Assembly (NCBI GenBank): GCA_035048815.1
Contig: JAUCBN010000043.1
Location: 563,001-627,000 of the forward strand
Direction of reading: 5' to 3'
Source: Abelmoschus esculentus
Lineage: Eukaryota > Streptophyta > Magnoliopsida > Malvales > Malvaceae
DNA: 64,000 bases
In this document: positions 12,182 through 24,381 of the stretch, piece by piece
Position numbering within the stretch: the first letter of the stretch is position 1
Layout of the letters: every line of letters starts with the position of its first letter
Notes under the pieces: model-generated
What the model was told of the DNA's origin: nothing
Databases searched by the model: none
Seen by the model: only the letters and a program-made list of their open reading frames with translations
Made by a program: the position numbers and the translations under genes

Positions 12182-14078
12182 TCATGACTGCTCTACAAGC
12201 ATAGGCCGTTGAGAGAGATCCCAAAGCTGCTTTTTCTGCTGGTTGTTAAGTTGGGGTAAACATGCCTGTAAGAGATCAACTGGCATTTCTCTTTTAATAG
12301 CTTTGGCGGCATCTGATTCACCGATTGCTAAATTTGGTTTGCCCTGCGTACACAAGGAGTGCATCACCGTATCATATTTGTTTATGCAATACTTCGTAAG
12401 AAGGTTAAAGAATTCATCAAATGAGGCCTTCCAAAGGGACAGATTAGACATATTATAATTTCCAGCAGCTCTAGAATCTGTCATGAGTTTTGCTGCCCTA
12501 TCAAGAACAGACTTCAGAATTAACGACGCCCCATCTCCAGCAGGACTTCCAAGGGGGCGAAGAGGGGGCTGCTCTGAGGAACAAACAACTGATGCAAGAC
12601 AGAAACCAAGTGCACGAATATCCATACCATGAACACAAGAGGAAACTACCCTAGCAAGGTTAACAGTAGTTTCAGCAGCTCCTGGATCAGAGGGAAGGCC
12701 ATCGAACAAGAACCTTAGATGACGGAAAATGGACATGCAGACAACTCGCATGAGCTCACCACCTGGAGGAAGAAGCCGCAGGAACCTTGCAAGTAGCTTA
12801 CGACCTTTGGGAAGGGAAACTATACGTAAAAACACAAGATCATCCTTCTGAGCAAGCTCATCGGTATGACCATTCTTGTCAAGTGGGTCAACCAACTGAA
12901 GTGATGCAACCAGCCCCTCCAACAAAGCCTGTCGTCTTTGTCTCAGATGGGCACCACCATCCGGCAACTGATTAAACTGTAAAAACCTATCAATATCATC
13001 TACATCGAGAAGAAGGCATAGACCATCCTCTATTGCAACTCTAGCAGCAAGCATAGGTTCCTGTTCCAGGGGCATATCAGAAGCCTTTTGATCATTGTTG
13101 GTGACAGCAGATGAATTTGGTGGGTCAACTTCTAGAAGAGGGCGAGGCCTGCGAACTGAAGAGAATGGAACCCTCCCAAGAGCATCAACCTGGAGAAAAG
13201 CATGAGGCTCAGAATTCGAACGTGCCCCGGGAGGAAGGTCCCTAATCTGAGTCGGGCAAAAATGATGTCTCAACTTTCCCCCAGCAGACTTTCTTGCAAG
13301 ACAAGCCTGGTGGTAATAATCATCCACATAGGGGTCATTACCGTGGGTTGCAACAAGCTGCATTCTAACAATGCCCTCAATCTCATGAGTTGACATGTAT
13401 TTGGATCTAAACTGAGGCCATCCAAAATCGCTCTTCAGTCTACCACTATCAAAGCCCTGCTGTGAAAACCGTAGATTCTCCCTGCCATTCTGAGCTGATT
13501 TGACTCTTTGATCTCTCACATCACCAATACCAAGTATAGCCTCAACTCTATTCATTACAGGTGGGGAAGGAGAAAGATGAGGATTAAACAGTTGTGACCG
13601 AATACCTGGAAAATGACCAACTGAAGAATGAGCAGGATGCTGCAGTCTCTGCTGGTGCGACTGCAGCTGCGGCATTAAATGTGGTGGAATCAAACCATTT
13701 TGATGAGTTAACTGTTGTTGCAACATATTGTTCAAAACACTGGAATTATCTCCATATAATTTTGGTTGGCTCCCCCATTGATTTGATGGCTGACTACTAA
13801 CAGGCAGACCAGGAGCAAACTGAGGATTATTCCCACGAAAAGGTGGTCCATGGTGTAAGCCAGGCTGTTGAAGCTGAGAAATTGAGAAGGCAGAAAGGGT
13901 TGGCGAAGATGCCATCTGCGGCCCACCAACCATATAAGGAATATTTAGGTGTCCGGCATGTTGGTTTGGTGAAGCCTGAGGGGACCTGCCGTCGGGGGGA
14001 GGGTATGAAGTATAAGAAGATTTTGGAACTAAAATTGGTTCACTAGAGAAATGTTGATGGTATTGTTGTTGTTGCTGT

Positions 14079-14113
<35 letters not shown>

Positions 14114-16835
14114 AGGGTATGAGGATGTCCTATAGAGATGCTTTGAGTCCAAATTGGCCAATGGTTGTGATGACCAGTGTTTCCCTTCGGGGATACTTGC
14201 AGTTCCAAGTGACTGCTGACCAAGCCAGTAAGGAAATTCCTCCCCATGAGTCCATTCAGCGGCAGATGAACCTTCAACAACATAATGAAAAATGTCAGTA
14301 TGGTATTGCATGTATGTCTGTGTAGTTGGTCCCTTCACTTTGATGTAGGGTCTTACTGACAAGCTATTCAATTACAACAGCAAAAGTAATGGTAGTATAA
14401 TTCAATAATTCATGCACAAATTTCTTTTGAAAATGGTTGAAAGGAAACTTTGGCAAGTGTACTATTAATTAGTTAATTATAACTAATGACAACGGATCAT
14501 CAAACACATTAGGCAAGGGAATATATGTTCTGCGAATTCACCACTACTACTGGGTGATCCTTGTTTGCTCCTTTAAAAGTGGTCATGCAGTCTGAAAATC
14601 AACTTTGTAACGAGTTATGCATGGATTGTATTTTTAACATTATGTTTATTACATAATTTAAAATATGTGTGCATGTCCCTATTGAAAAGGGAATCTCATC
14701 CAGATATCTACTTAAACTTTCGATTGCCTTTACCCTCTTCTAGGGGAAACTATATTCTTCAATCTTTCATAAGGACAGTATGTCCACTGAACCTAATTAT
14801 ATTTAGGAACAGCCTTATAGGAGTATCATCAAATGTTACAAGCAATGAGCTCCCACCAAATAACTCAATCATAATCTTTATAAACCTAACTGACATTTTA
14901 TAAACACTCTCAAAAACAGTCAACGCAATCTAATTTCTAGATATATCTTCCGCTTGATCCCAGGACATATTGTTTTCCTATCCACATATAACAGCTTTTC
15001 TGAACTTAAACATTATTTTCCATTTAAAATTTGGAAACATGCAGATACAATCCATGCTTCAAACAGGTAAACGATACTTTTACCAAAGTTCAACAATCAG
15101 CATTGATGCTAACTAGAACATATCAAAGTCTTCTGCAAGAAACAAATCCAAAAACGGTAGGAACAACATCAACCATAAACAACTGACTAACAGAACAAAG
15201 TAATGGGATCAATAAACTCACTCTGTCTGGATCCCCCATCACCAATTATCCCAGAGCCTCTTGGTCCACTAACAGCCGTGTCCAACTGCAACAACATCAC
15301 AAGCCAGTTAAAGACAGGCTAGAACTAGCCACCAAGAAACATGCTTGCCTCTGGTGAGTTATGATTTAAGAAATATTGTTACAAACTACGGGATCTCTGT
15401 CCTGACTTATTTCCAGTCAAAAGATTTGATATAGTAGAAACAGAGAGATGCAATTTAATGAATTGATTTCATATTTATAAAAAAAATAAGCCAAATATCA
15501 TGAAAAGATTTTGATAGCTTCAAATGCCATTATTTAGTGTTACAATAAAAGTTAGGAGGACCAATATTCTGAAAACACCAGCACATGATTTCGAAAGGAG
15601 TTGGTAAAATATTTCTTGTGTATCTTAAGAAACGGCACATATACAAGCTCAAAAGTAAGGAGGTGCTTCACTAATATGCCGAGGTTTTGTCCCATTAATT
15701 CACTCAAAATGGAATATGATTTAAAGCTAACAGTAAATGGGGATTTAGGGGCCAATCCTTAGGAGAGGAAAATATCTTTGATTATCTCACTAGTTTCAAA
15801 ATACAATGATCATGCACTGGATTAACCTTTGAAAATGTATTAGCAAGATCGTCAATGTCCGATAAGGATCTCAAAACTTCACCCTGCAAATATGAAAAGA
15901 AATTAGTTAAAAAGTTAGGACACAGATTCTGCTAAAATCAACTATGAGTATGAAAAAATGGTAAGCTTGAAGATGTTAGATGCGCCAATTGCCAAAAGAA
16001 ACACCAAGAGTGATGAAAATTCTAGATTAAAACACAAAATTTTAACCACAGAAAGAGGAGGGGAAGGGAACAATTTCCTCTCTATTTAGGATTTCCCTTT
16101 GTTACTGAGACATTCATCTCATTGGACTTTAGCTAAATGTATAAATTTGCAAGAATAACTAAAACAGGAAAGAAAACCGAAAAACAAGAATATTAACCTC
16201 CTCTCGATCAAACAAAAATTCCTCATCATTAAGTCCGACTGCAGGTAAATCATCCTCGTCATCATCTAATCCCCCCAATTCAACTTCCTCAAGAACATCT
16301 TTTCCGAAAAATGCATATTGTGATGCATCAAATAAAGCATCTCCTGCATCATAAAAATGCTAATTTTACTAAAAATGGCGCACATCACACAAAAATTAAA
16401 AAAAAAAATCACAACATAAAGATGACACTAGTTCAGACAAGAAAAAAAAACTGAAACAAACTTTAATTTATCCTTTTCAGCGGTAAACAAAGTATAAACA
16501 CAACCATGGGAAGTTGGGAACCATATAAAGATACGGGATATTAAACAGCTAGAGCTATCTCCTTGGCAACCAATAAGATACGAGATAATTGAAACGGAAG
16601 CAATTACCACCCTTTATGCAGTCAAAGTCCCCGCAGTTCTCCATATATACCGAAAACATTATTGATTTTAAAATTCAAATCTAATACAACCTTAAATTCT
16701 AGCTTAAACCAAACTAAAAAAAATCTAATTTCAGCCCATCAAAAGCATAAATTGAGTAAATTAAAGGGAAAAAGAGTCGAATATCAAACCTGTAGAAGTA
16801 TCTCCAAATCGCTCCGGATTCTCAGAAGCATTCAT
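12182..16835 (-). CDS. PAT1: PAT1 homologue, mRNA-decapping activator
   Basis: Plant homologue of PAT1 (topoisomerase II-associated family), which links deadenylated mRNA to LSM1-7 and decapping in cytoplasmic P-bodies. Exons: 16835-16790 (MNASENPERFGDTSTG), 16343-16198, 15883-15827, 15285-15222 and the large 14271-12182. Phases agree and give about 800 residues, close to Arabidopsis PAT1. The acidic N-terminus has GDALFDASQYAFFGKDVLEEVELGGLDDDEDDLP in overlapping segments, typical of the family. A Gln/Pro-rich middle has a polyglutamine run at ~159-174. The C-terminal half holds the conserved helical region (STHEIEGIVRMQLVATHG, GRVPFSSVRRPRPLLEVD, LPKGRKLLARFLRLLPPGG). No disruption is seen. 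The C-terminus of the large exon is ...RPMLVEQS. Confidence 0.92.
14062..14112 (-). repeat. CAG/CTG repeat coding polyglutamine in PAT1
   Basis: Mostly a run of GCT units (CAG on the coding strand) with CAA interruptions. It encodes ten Gln, one Pro and five Gln at about residues 159-174 of PAT1. It is a likely length-polymorphic microsatellite in a low-complexity linker. Confidence 0.85.
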
Positions 16836-17652
16836 TATATAAACAATTCAAAATCACTAACAATAGAGAAAATCCAAAAACAAAAACTTGAATAATTTTA
16901 CTGAATCTTCGATCTAATCGGCTTTTTTTTAAAATGAAATCTGGAAACTAAACATAAAAGAAAGGAATTCAAAGAGAATGGGCAAAAAAGGAGGTTTAGA
17001 AATCAAAACCCCTTTATAACGAAAAAGGGTTTGGCGGGGAGAAGATCTATGCAGCTTTATTTCATTGATAAGAAAATGGGTTTGCTTTTCCAAGTCAATA
17101 TTATTGGGACAAATTGAAGAGAGAAAGGAACCCTAAAGAAGAGACGACGAAGGTTATTTATTTATTTTATTATTATTAGGCTTCTTTCTATGGCTTTGAT
17201 TTTTTGCAAATATTTTAGATTAAATAAGAATAATATTTAATTAGCATTGAATATTTAGGTGAGTTTTTTAAAAAAAAATAACAAACTGAATTTTATTAAA
17301 GAAAAGTAAAATAAAATACACTTATAAAAAAGAAAAAAACGATTAAACTTAATTTTTAATATAAAATAGTAAATTAATCTTAATTTTTACTATAATAATA
17401 AATATTGCCTTAGTATATGAATATAAATAATTTTAAATAAATATCATTTAATTAAAAGTATAAGTTTCAAGTGAATTGGAATAAAAAATTTAATATCAAA
17501 TCTTCAATTAATATTAATTTTGAATTTAATCGTTAAATAAAATTTTTTTTCCATTTGTAATAAAATGAGAAATCATCTTAAAAAAATTTATTTTTATTAT
17601 TTTAATTTGAGTGGTTCAATTCAACCCATTAACTTGTTCTATTAATACTAGG
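16836..17652. other. PAT1 5' leader/promoter and AT-rich spacer
   Basis: The first ~320 bases upstream of the PAT1 start are moderately GC-rich with purine/pyrimidine-rich stretches (for example GAAGAGACGACGAAGG on the plus strand near 17140), as expected of a 5' UTR and core promoter on the minus strand. Beyond 17160 it is AT-rich with no visible feature. Confidence 0.45.
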
Positions 17653-17997
17653 GATGGTAACGCTGCGATTGGAGATGCATTACGGGGTTGTAATGGTGAA
17701 TGGTTGTTTGGTTTCTCTAGAAGTATAGAGACATGCTCGTCATTAATTGCGGAACCGTGGGCGATTTTTGATGGACTTCAACACGCATGAAATCTTGACT
17801 ATCGTAGAGTAAGTGTGGAATCTGATAATGTTGAGGCCACTCGAATACTTCTTTGTCAATCGAAGACGTTGAGTTCCCATGCTTTTGTTGAAAAAATTGC
17901 GTGATTACTACAACTGTCATGGGAAGTTTGTTCACGAATACTCGAACCGTCGGTTGAAGTTACGTCTGATTTGCTTTACGAAGCACATGTTTAAATA
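17653..17997 (+). pseudogene. Fragment of a retroelement RNase H domain (RVT_3 type)
   Basis: Translation from 17653 gives DGNAAIGDALRGCNGEWLFG, then FSRSIETCSSLIAEPWAIFD, GLQHA-stop-NLDYRRV, ESDNVEATRIL and HAFVEKIA-stop. This is the familiar RNase H-like domain of plant non-LTR retroelement polyproteins. Both in-frame TGA codons are easily explained as TGG-to-TGA changes (HAWNLGYR is the usual form). There is no start codon and no upstream reverse transcriptase in the window, so it is a decayed fragment. Confidence 0.75.
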
Positions 17998-18508
17998 GTT
18001 TGTTCTGTATTATTTAAAAAAAACTTGTTCTATTATTTAAAATCTAATAAAAAATAAATAACTATTTATTAAATATTTAAATTGGATATAATTTTTTTTA
18101 GAGGTGAGTATACATGAGATTTATCCTTTTTTAAAAAAATTAAATAAAAAATTATATTATACACATAAAATTAATTATTCCGAACGTCCTTAAATTATAA
18201 CAAATTATATAAATGGACCCTCAAGTTTTAAATATGTAAATTAATGTAAACTAATTTAGAAACCTTTGTATCCAAGGCCCGATCCATTGGCCCATGCTCA
18301 TATCCAATTCCTCATGCCCAAGCTTTAGTTTTCACAAAGGTCAACCAGCAAAGTCGGCAAAGCATATGGATTTTAATACCCTTACGCCATTTATTTGATC
18401 CTCATTCTTCGTCTTCCTCGACTTGGATTGCAATTCCCAGTTCTCGTTCCTTCTTAAAGTCGGGAACTTTGCTTTCTTGGGCTTCTCGTATCCAGCAGCT
18501 TCTTCAAG

Positions 18509-18793
18509 GTTAGATTTTTTTTGGTGTTTTTATTATATTAAATTCCATGGATGTTCGTTTTAATTTGGATTTAATCCATGAATTAAGTCGGATTATGCCT
18601 TTTTGTGTTCATTTGGTTGGTGATTAAGAAAAAGAATTGGGTCGTTTTTTATTTCAAATTTTCTTTTGGGTGCTTTTAGCCTATAGGATTGCTAATTGTA
18701 ATACGTGTAGGTGAGCTGAAAATTGAAAACTTTTGATGGGTTTTCATTGTTGTAAATCTAATATATTTTCTGATTTTGTTCTTGTCGGAATAG
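18509..18793 (+). other. Probable 5' UTR intron of the glycine-rich gene
   Basis: A GTTAGA donor follows a TTCTTCAAG exon-like end at 18508, and an AG acceptor lies at 18792-18793, 25 bases before the start codon. The sequence between is T-rich like an intron. This is inferred from splice signals only. Confidence 0.45.
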
Positions 18794-18818
18794 CTATTGT
18801 TGTTATTATTATTTGCAA

Positions 18819-20164
18819 ATGCCGAGTGTTAGTGTTAATGCCTCCTTTGCGCCTACACTATGTAACGGTATGCTCTTGTTCTAGCTGGTTTTCATGTAAG
18901 TTTCTTTTATAATTCATTGAATTTTCATAGATTTATGACAAAAAAATTGCCATGGTTTTCACCAGGACATCATTTAGAGCCGCCAATTAAACGCAGTGGC
19001 GCTGTTAGACTCCGTGTGCGAATTCAGCCAAGAAGATTTTGCTTGAAATTACAATATATTGTCGGAAGACGTAGAAAGCAATCTTTATCCATTGTATGTG
19101 CTGCTACGGCTTTGGTACGTTTGTCGCTGTAACTATTCACCTACTTCTGTTTTTATTGAGAAAATTGATTTTCTTTATAGTTAACATAATCCAAAACTCT
19201 ATATATTTACCATGTACTATACTGAAATAGATTTCGTGAACCAGATCAAAACTTGTGTGTGTGTGTGTTATGAATGCGTGTTCATTTTTGCATGCTCAAA
19301 CTAAACTTTTATCGATGCTGGAGTTCGCATTTTCTGACCTGGTTTCTTTTTCCTGCAGAATGCAACTTGCAGTGCGTCAGGGCAAACTCAAACTGTTACT
19401 CGGGAAGCACCAACAATCACCCAAGCTCCTGTTCACTGTAATAACAAACACATACACTTTCAATAGTTTGCTAACATTTGTTAGATGTATTCCTTTCTTT
19501 GATTTTCTAGTGATTTTAACTGATTTTTCTTGAATAATTGAAAGGGCTGATGATAGGCATGTATCACCTCGTACTATTTTTAGAAACTTAGCCATGTTGT
19601 TTCGATGCTTGCACTTTCATGCACCATCAGCTTTAGTATGATGACTGCACGTAAGAATCCAGACGTTGCTCGTTCACTCGAAGTATCAACAATGTTCCTT
19701 TGTTTTGTTTCTAGTTTCTCTACTGCGACTCCTTTTTAGTGAAAATCATATTAGTGTGATAAACTTGTATATTTTCATGATGTCTGTTGCCATCCTGGAT
19801 TTCACCCTGAGCTGCTAGCAATTTTTATGTTACTTTCTTGAGTAGTTTTCATGTACTATTTTCCTGGTGATAAACACCTAAGCACTCAGGAGCTAAAATT
19901 GATGTCATAGTACATCATATAATTTTATGACAATATAATTGGCTTAACATGTTTTATTGAAATGTAGCAAAGGAGAAGTCACCGCAGCTGGATGATGGGG
20001 ATTCTGGATTTCCACCCCGTGACGATGATGGTGGTGGAGGTGGCGGAGGAGGAGGTGGAGGCAACTGGTCTGGTGGATTCTTCCTCTTCGGATTTCTTGC
20101 ATTTCTAGGCTTCTTAAAGGATAAAGAGAGTGAAGAAGATTATCGCGACAGTCGAAGAAGATGA
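18819..20164 (+). CDS. Small glycine-rich, probably plastid-targeted membrane protein
   Basis: Exons 18819-18867, 18966-19114, 19359-19437 and 19968-20164 join in frame to give 157 residues. The N-terminus (MPSVSVNASFAPTLCNG followed by Arg-rich sequence, few acidic residues and SIVCAATAL) looks like a chloroplast transit peptide. The mature part has SKEKSPQLDDGDSGFPPR, an acidic then poly-Gly run, NWSGGFFLFGFLAFLGFL as a likely single membrane helix, and a charged tail KDKESEEDYRDSRRR. It resembles small thylakoid-biogenesis proteins annotated as YELLOW LEAF 1-like, but I cannot confirm that from memory, so no symbol is given. Confidence 0.8.
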
Positions 20165-21968
20165 GAGACCGTTAATCGAAAAACATTTTTGGAACCTATT
20201 TGCATTGCTCTCCATACTGCACTATTTTTTTTTTACAATGGAATTGCCTGTTGACCTTCAAATAGAATATGTTGTCGACTAGTTTACAAAATTCCCATTT
20301 CTTTCCTTTTCTGATATGGCAATGGACAACTATAAGCTATGTTACTCGGAATTGGGTATGGTTATATATGGTTGTATTTTGGTATGAGCTTGTCATAGGG
20401 TTTTGATATCTGTTCATATTTTTTTAACTCTTTAACAGGTATATTATTCTTTTTTAACTCTTACAAATAAAATTATTTAAACTCGAATATTTTAAGATGA
20501 ATATTATTCTTTTTTCATTAGAATCATTCGTTTCGTTTATAAAGAGCTGGAAATAGTATTCATATATCATTTTGCAAATGAAATTGTTGGTGAGATTCGA
20601 ATGTTTATAATTAAGTTCGATTGATAGATGTTAAATATCAAAGGTTTTGCTTGTAAGCAAATTAAAGAGAGAGAACCCATAGTTGTTTTCACTTAAAAGT
20701 TCGGATCCTGATTAAGGACGATAATAGATCAGATTTAGATTCGATAATGAGTTGGAAAAGGGTAATTGTTTTACCCCAATCCTCTGAATTTTCATGATTT
20801 TGTAATTTAGTTGGTGACAATTAGGTCAACATGGCCTATCAAACATGTTATGCTGTTACAACCTTATTCTATTATTGTTTTAAAAAAATCTTCTCTTGAC
20901 CAACTCTAATTATTATTTTTAATGTATTAGGTGATGCAAACATTAATTTTCAAGATAAGGTATGTAATATATAATTTATGTGTTCAAATTAGAAAAAAAT
21001 AACGAAATAATCAACCTGAAAAAGTGGTACCAAACAATTATAATTAACAATTGAAACCTTTGAAAGCATTTTCTATATTTGGAAAATTATAACCATCAAT
21101 TAAAATGTTGAAATTAATATCTTACTAAAAATTTATTAAATTCCCAAAAATTTAAAAAATGATTAAATCTCTAAACTAATCACACCAAAATTTGTCCAAA
21201 AGGATGGGATTAATGTAGGATCAAAACCCTAAATTTATACCAATTTTTAGGGAATATAGAGCTAGTGGTGAGCAACTTAGCCGAGTGATCAAAATAGCCA
21301 CGTGCACTCATTTTTCTTAAACCATATACGACAGAGATTATATCATAGGTCCGGCTTATCACGTCAAAATTAATAATGAATTAGGTGATTAAAATTAGAT
21401 GAGACCATAACTAACGTAATTAAATTATATCATAAGTCCGGCTTAACTAAAATTTTTAAAATACAATATTTGGAAAGACTTTTTTTTTTAATTTTAGAAG
21501 GGTGTCTAGTTAATAATATTAAAAAAAATATATTATAGGAATATTTTGAATTTTTAAAGAAAATGAATAAAAAAATTAAATTGGACTATATTAAATTTTC
21601 AAAATTATAGAGACAATACTCTAACTGGCCCATCCGCCTCTCATTTTTAAATATTTTTAAGATGAGATATAAAAAAAACATAATTAACAACAAAGAATTT
21701 TTATTCTATAAGTCCTTCCATCCGCCTTATATAACATTAAAAAAAATTCAAATCCCCCATCCTTTTCAATTTCTATAATTAAATTGTTTGGTTGCTAAGT
21801 TCGATCCCCCACTACTTATTTTGTTTTGTAGCACCGAAATACAAAGACTTTGCACCCACCATGTATCCAACCCTTTTAAGTACCCTTTCCATGGCACTTT
21901 CATAGTGTGTAAATCAAGTCTCCTTTCATCTTCCTTCATCATTTTCCCTTACATCTAAACAAAACTCA
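20165..21968. other. 3' UTR, AT-rich spacer and SAUR promoter
   Basis: Starts with the 3' UTR of the glycine-rich gene. At 21334-21444 two direct copies of an ATTATATCATARGTCCGGCTT motif flank a segment related to the foldback element at 61638-61886. The last ~250 bases are the presumed SAUR promoter, with a TATATAA at about 21728. No coding sequence was recognised. Confidence 0.5.
21334..21444. repeat. Fragment related to the 61638-61886 element
   Basis: Two direct copies of ATTATATCATARGTCCGGCTT (at about 21337 and 21424) flank a segment whose reverse complement contains ACGTTAGTTATGGTCTCATC, matching CACGTTAGTCGTGGTCCCAT of the other element. Confidence 0.5.
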
Positions 21969-22400
21969 ATGAAGAAGATCAATCTCATACTTCGGAAATG
22001 CAAGAGCTTGTCGAGACAACTCGGGAGGTCGTCCTCGTATAGCAGTTTGAGATCGAAATCGGCTTGGGAAGATCATGATCTTCATATATGGGATCATATG
22101 GGGAGAAGAAGAAGAAGAAGAGATGACAGCAATGATGGGGGCGGCAATGGTGACATTGAACATCAAGGATGTGAGACGATATTCGTCGGGAGTACGAGGA
22201 AACCGTACGTCGTTAGCTCGAAGTACCTTAAACATCCGTTGTTGAATGCTTTGATAGAGAAGCATGGAGGGGAAGATCAGATGTTGGTGGTTAAATGCGA
22301 GGTGGTTTTGTTTGATCATCTTTTGTGGTTGCTCGAGAATTCTGATCCAAATCTCATATTGGATTCCTTGGAGGAATTGACTGACCTATATGTGTTTTGA
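21969..22400 (+). CDS. SAUR-family auxin-responsive protein (SAUR76-79 type)
   Basis: Intronless 143-residue protein. SAURs are small auxin-induced proteins that promote cell expansion, mostly by restraining PP2C-D phosphatases. The conserved domain is present: CETIFVGSTRKPYVVSSKYL, HPLLNALIEKHGG and CEVVLFDHLLWLLENSDPNL, ending SLEELTDLYVF. That EVVLFxHLLWxL and LEEL...Y tail is the signature of the SAUR76-79 branch rather than the classic SAUR19 branch. The N-terminus (MKKINLILRKCKSLSRQLG) is basic as usual. It also has a poly-Arg run and an Asp/Gly-rich insert (~50-65). Single-exon structure fits the family. Confidence 0.88.
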   Translation: MKKINLILRKCKSLSRQLGRSSSYSSLRSKSAWEDHDLHIWDHMGRRRRRRDDSNDGGGNGDIEHQGCETIFVGSTRKPYVVSSKYLKHPLLNALIEKHGGEDQMLVVKCEVVLFDHLLWLLENSDPNLILDSLEELTDLYVF

Positions 22401-22619
22401 ATGTAAGATTGTGATGATGATGATGATGTAGAGGTTTAATGTGATGATTCAATATTTGTTAATGACCCTTTTATTTCTTTTTTTCTATTTAAATTCCATG
22501 GATCTGAATTTGGGTACTCAATTTCATGAAAATGGAGTTTTGTTCTCAACCTGGCATATAATCTGCTGTTATTTACTACTTGAGCATAATGTGCCGGAAA
22601 CACGACACCTCACGGCGTC

Positions 22620-24045
22620 GCCATTCATGCTACTACAGATTCGGAAAACAGCCTCTGGTCATGTTCAAAGTGGGAGGACATGAGAAGCTTCTCCCCTGAG
22701 TAGCATCAGAAGTCCACCATATGATACATATAGCTCCCTGGATATAACGACACGCATATAAGTCTAAGATCAAGTAAGAAGGCATCGTTGAACACGAAAA
22801 GTTACATTAACGACCGATTACGGTTCATAGACGTACACTTTGGGTCCTTCCCCGGTTTCCCCCGAAGTGTCGTCTGTTATCTGGAATAGCTTCCCATGCA
22901 TGACATACTTGTATTTCTGCAACAGACTTCTTACCCTGAAATACATGTTGAATTCTTTTAGGCATACAGCAATGAAGTATCAGGCATGTTTAAGATATAG
23001 TTGCCTTTTCATATATACATGTATGCATATAACTCTGACAAACAAAATGGCACTTTAACAATGTGCAGTACCCATTGGCAAGAATGGGGAATTACAAACC
23101 ACTGTTTGAACATGTAAGTATCTGATTATCAGAATTAGAACCCCACCAACATCTTAGTTATTGAGACCAAACTTCAAGGGACAGACCGAACAAACTCAGT
23201 TTATGCTCGTTGTTCTAGTTTACTTTGACTGCGATAATATTATATGAGAAGGGTAAGCGTCTTACTGAAGAGCTTTAGTGACGGCAAACTTATCCAAATT
23301 TCATGTTAGGAATGGAAGTAAGCAATCTGGATGTAAAACATACACTGCAACCAAACTGAAATCGGATCTATAAAAGTTGATAACGAGCAAGTTTCAAACT
23401 CAGGCTCTGGAGTTGAGCGTAGAGCCTATCCCGAATGTTTTCATTTGCAACAAGAATATCTTTTCTTTCAGCAAAAGAAATAGCAAAATGTGATGAACTT
23501 TAAAGATGCAATAGTAAGGTTATCGGAGTTTAATAGCCGGTGAGCTACCGACAGCGACACACAGAGGATATATCTCTGTATATGCATCTAGGTGTATAAA
23601 CATCTCACAGTTCTAGCTCCGAGCTTCGATGCGGGAAACAATGTGGTTTCTTTCAGGCAAAACATCATTGTGCATACCCTTCATATGAAAAAAAAAGTTG
23701 GGTTAAAAACTCTCATTAAAACTACTGCATATCTGCCATCAGCAAGCATCAAACCAAATATGCACTTCTAAGTTCTACCCCTGCATTGAAATCAAGCATT
23801 TTCAAGCTTAATTATATTGATTAAATGGAATAAGAAGATAAAAATGGGCAAATATAACAAAGTTTGATATCTTCATTCTTCATGTATAACTGAAAGCATT
23901 ACAGAACAATGCAGGAAACTCAGTGAAAATTAATAATACCCAGAGTGTGTAATTAGAGAAAGAAAAACAATAATAGAGAGTTTGAGATCGAAGATTTTAC
24001 CTTTATCAAATTTTTTACCATCTGGGTCGAGTTTATTGAGTAAAA
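22620..24045 (-). pseudogene. Decayed RNA polymerase subunit RPB8 (NRPB8) gene, introns retained
   Basis: Pieces of the shared small subunit RPB8 of RNA polymerases I-V lie in order on the minus strand. Near 24045-24001: LLNKLDPDGKKFDK followed by a GT donor. At 23639-23560: VSRIEARS-stop-NCEMFIHLD..TEIYPL, with TAG (23615-23613) in place of a likely CAG. At 22935-22837: GKKSVA, a frameshift (about two bases lost), then KYKYVMHGKLFQI and GPKV. At 22737-22620: ELYVSYGGLLMLLRGEASHV, a second frameshift, then HFEHDQRLF. The intron between the last two pieces is intact (GTACGT...CAG) and joins PKV to ELYVS in frame, so this is a duplicated, not retroposed, copy. The N-terminal start codon and most of the middle (normally DKF..ALAPTLNLDGTP) are not recognisable. 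Confidence 0.85.
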
Positions 24046-24381
24046 ATCTTTTATCTTTTAGTTGTGTCCCTTTTACGTTCCTGTTAATTTTTTTAAAAAA
24101 ATTACATTTTATGTAACACATTTTTTTTATAAAACTGATCACGTACCAAAATATACATTTATCCTTCTAAACCATCAAAATTCAAAGTGGACCAAAGTAT
24201 AGTGTCAAAAACGAGAAAATGGTTATAGTTAAGGACTAAATTGAGTATTAAACATTTTTTCTCTTTTATATTTTTTTTCAGATAAATTGCGTTTTGTGCA
24301 ACAGAATACAATCTATACCGCGCCCCCTTCGGGTTTATCTAGGGTTTCTCATAACTATCGTCCCTCTCTTGTATTCCGCCA
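24046..24381. other. SR45 promoter and 5' leader
   Basis: About 340 bases between the head of the RPB8 pseudogene (minus) and SR45 (plus). The first two thirds are AT-rich. From ~24310 the sequence becomes GC-richer and pyrimidine-rich (CGTCCCTCTCTTGTATTCCG), as expected of an SR45 5' UTR. Confidence 0.5.

Noticed and set aside
23400..23500. Minus-strand stretch reading NENIRDRLYAQLQSLSLKLARYQ
   Set aside because: Looks protein-like, but only ~38 codons between stops inside the RPB8 pseudogene interval; not assignable, although a nearby FAIS could be a trace of the missing RPB8 middle exon.
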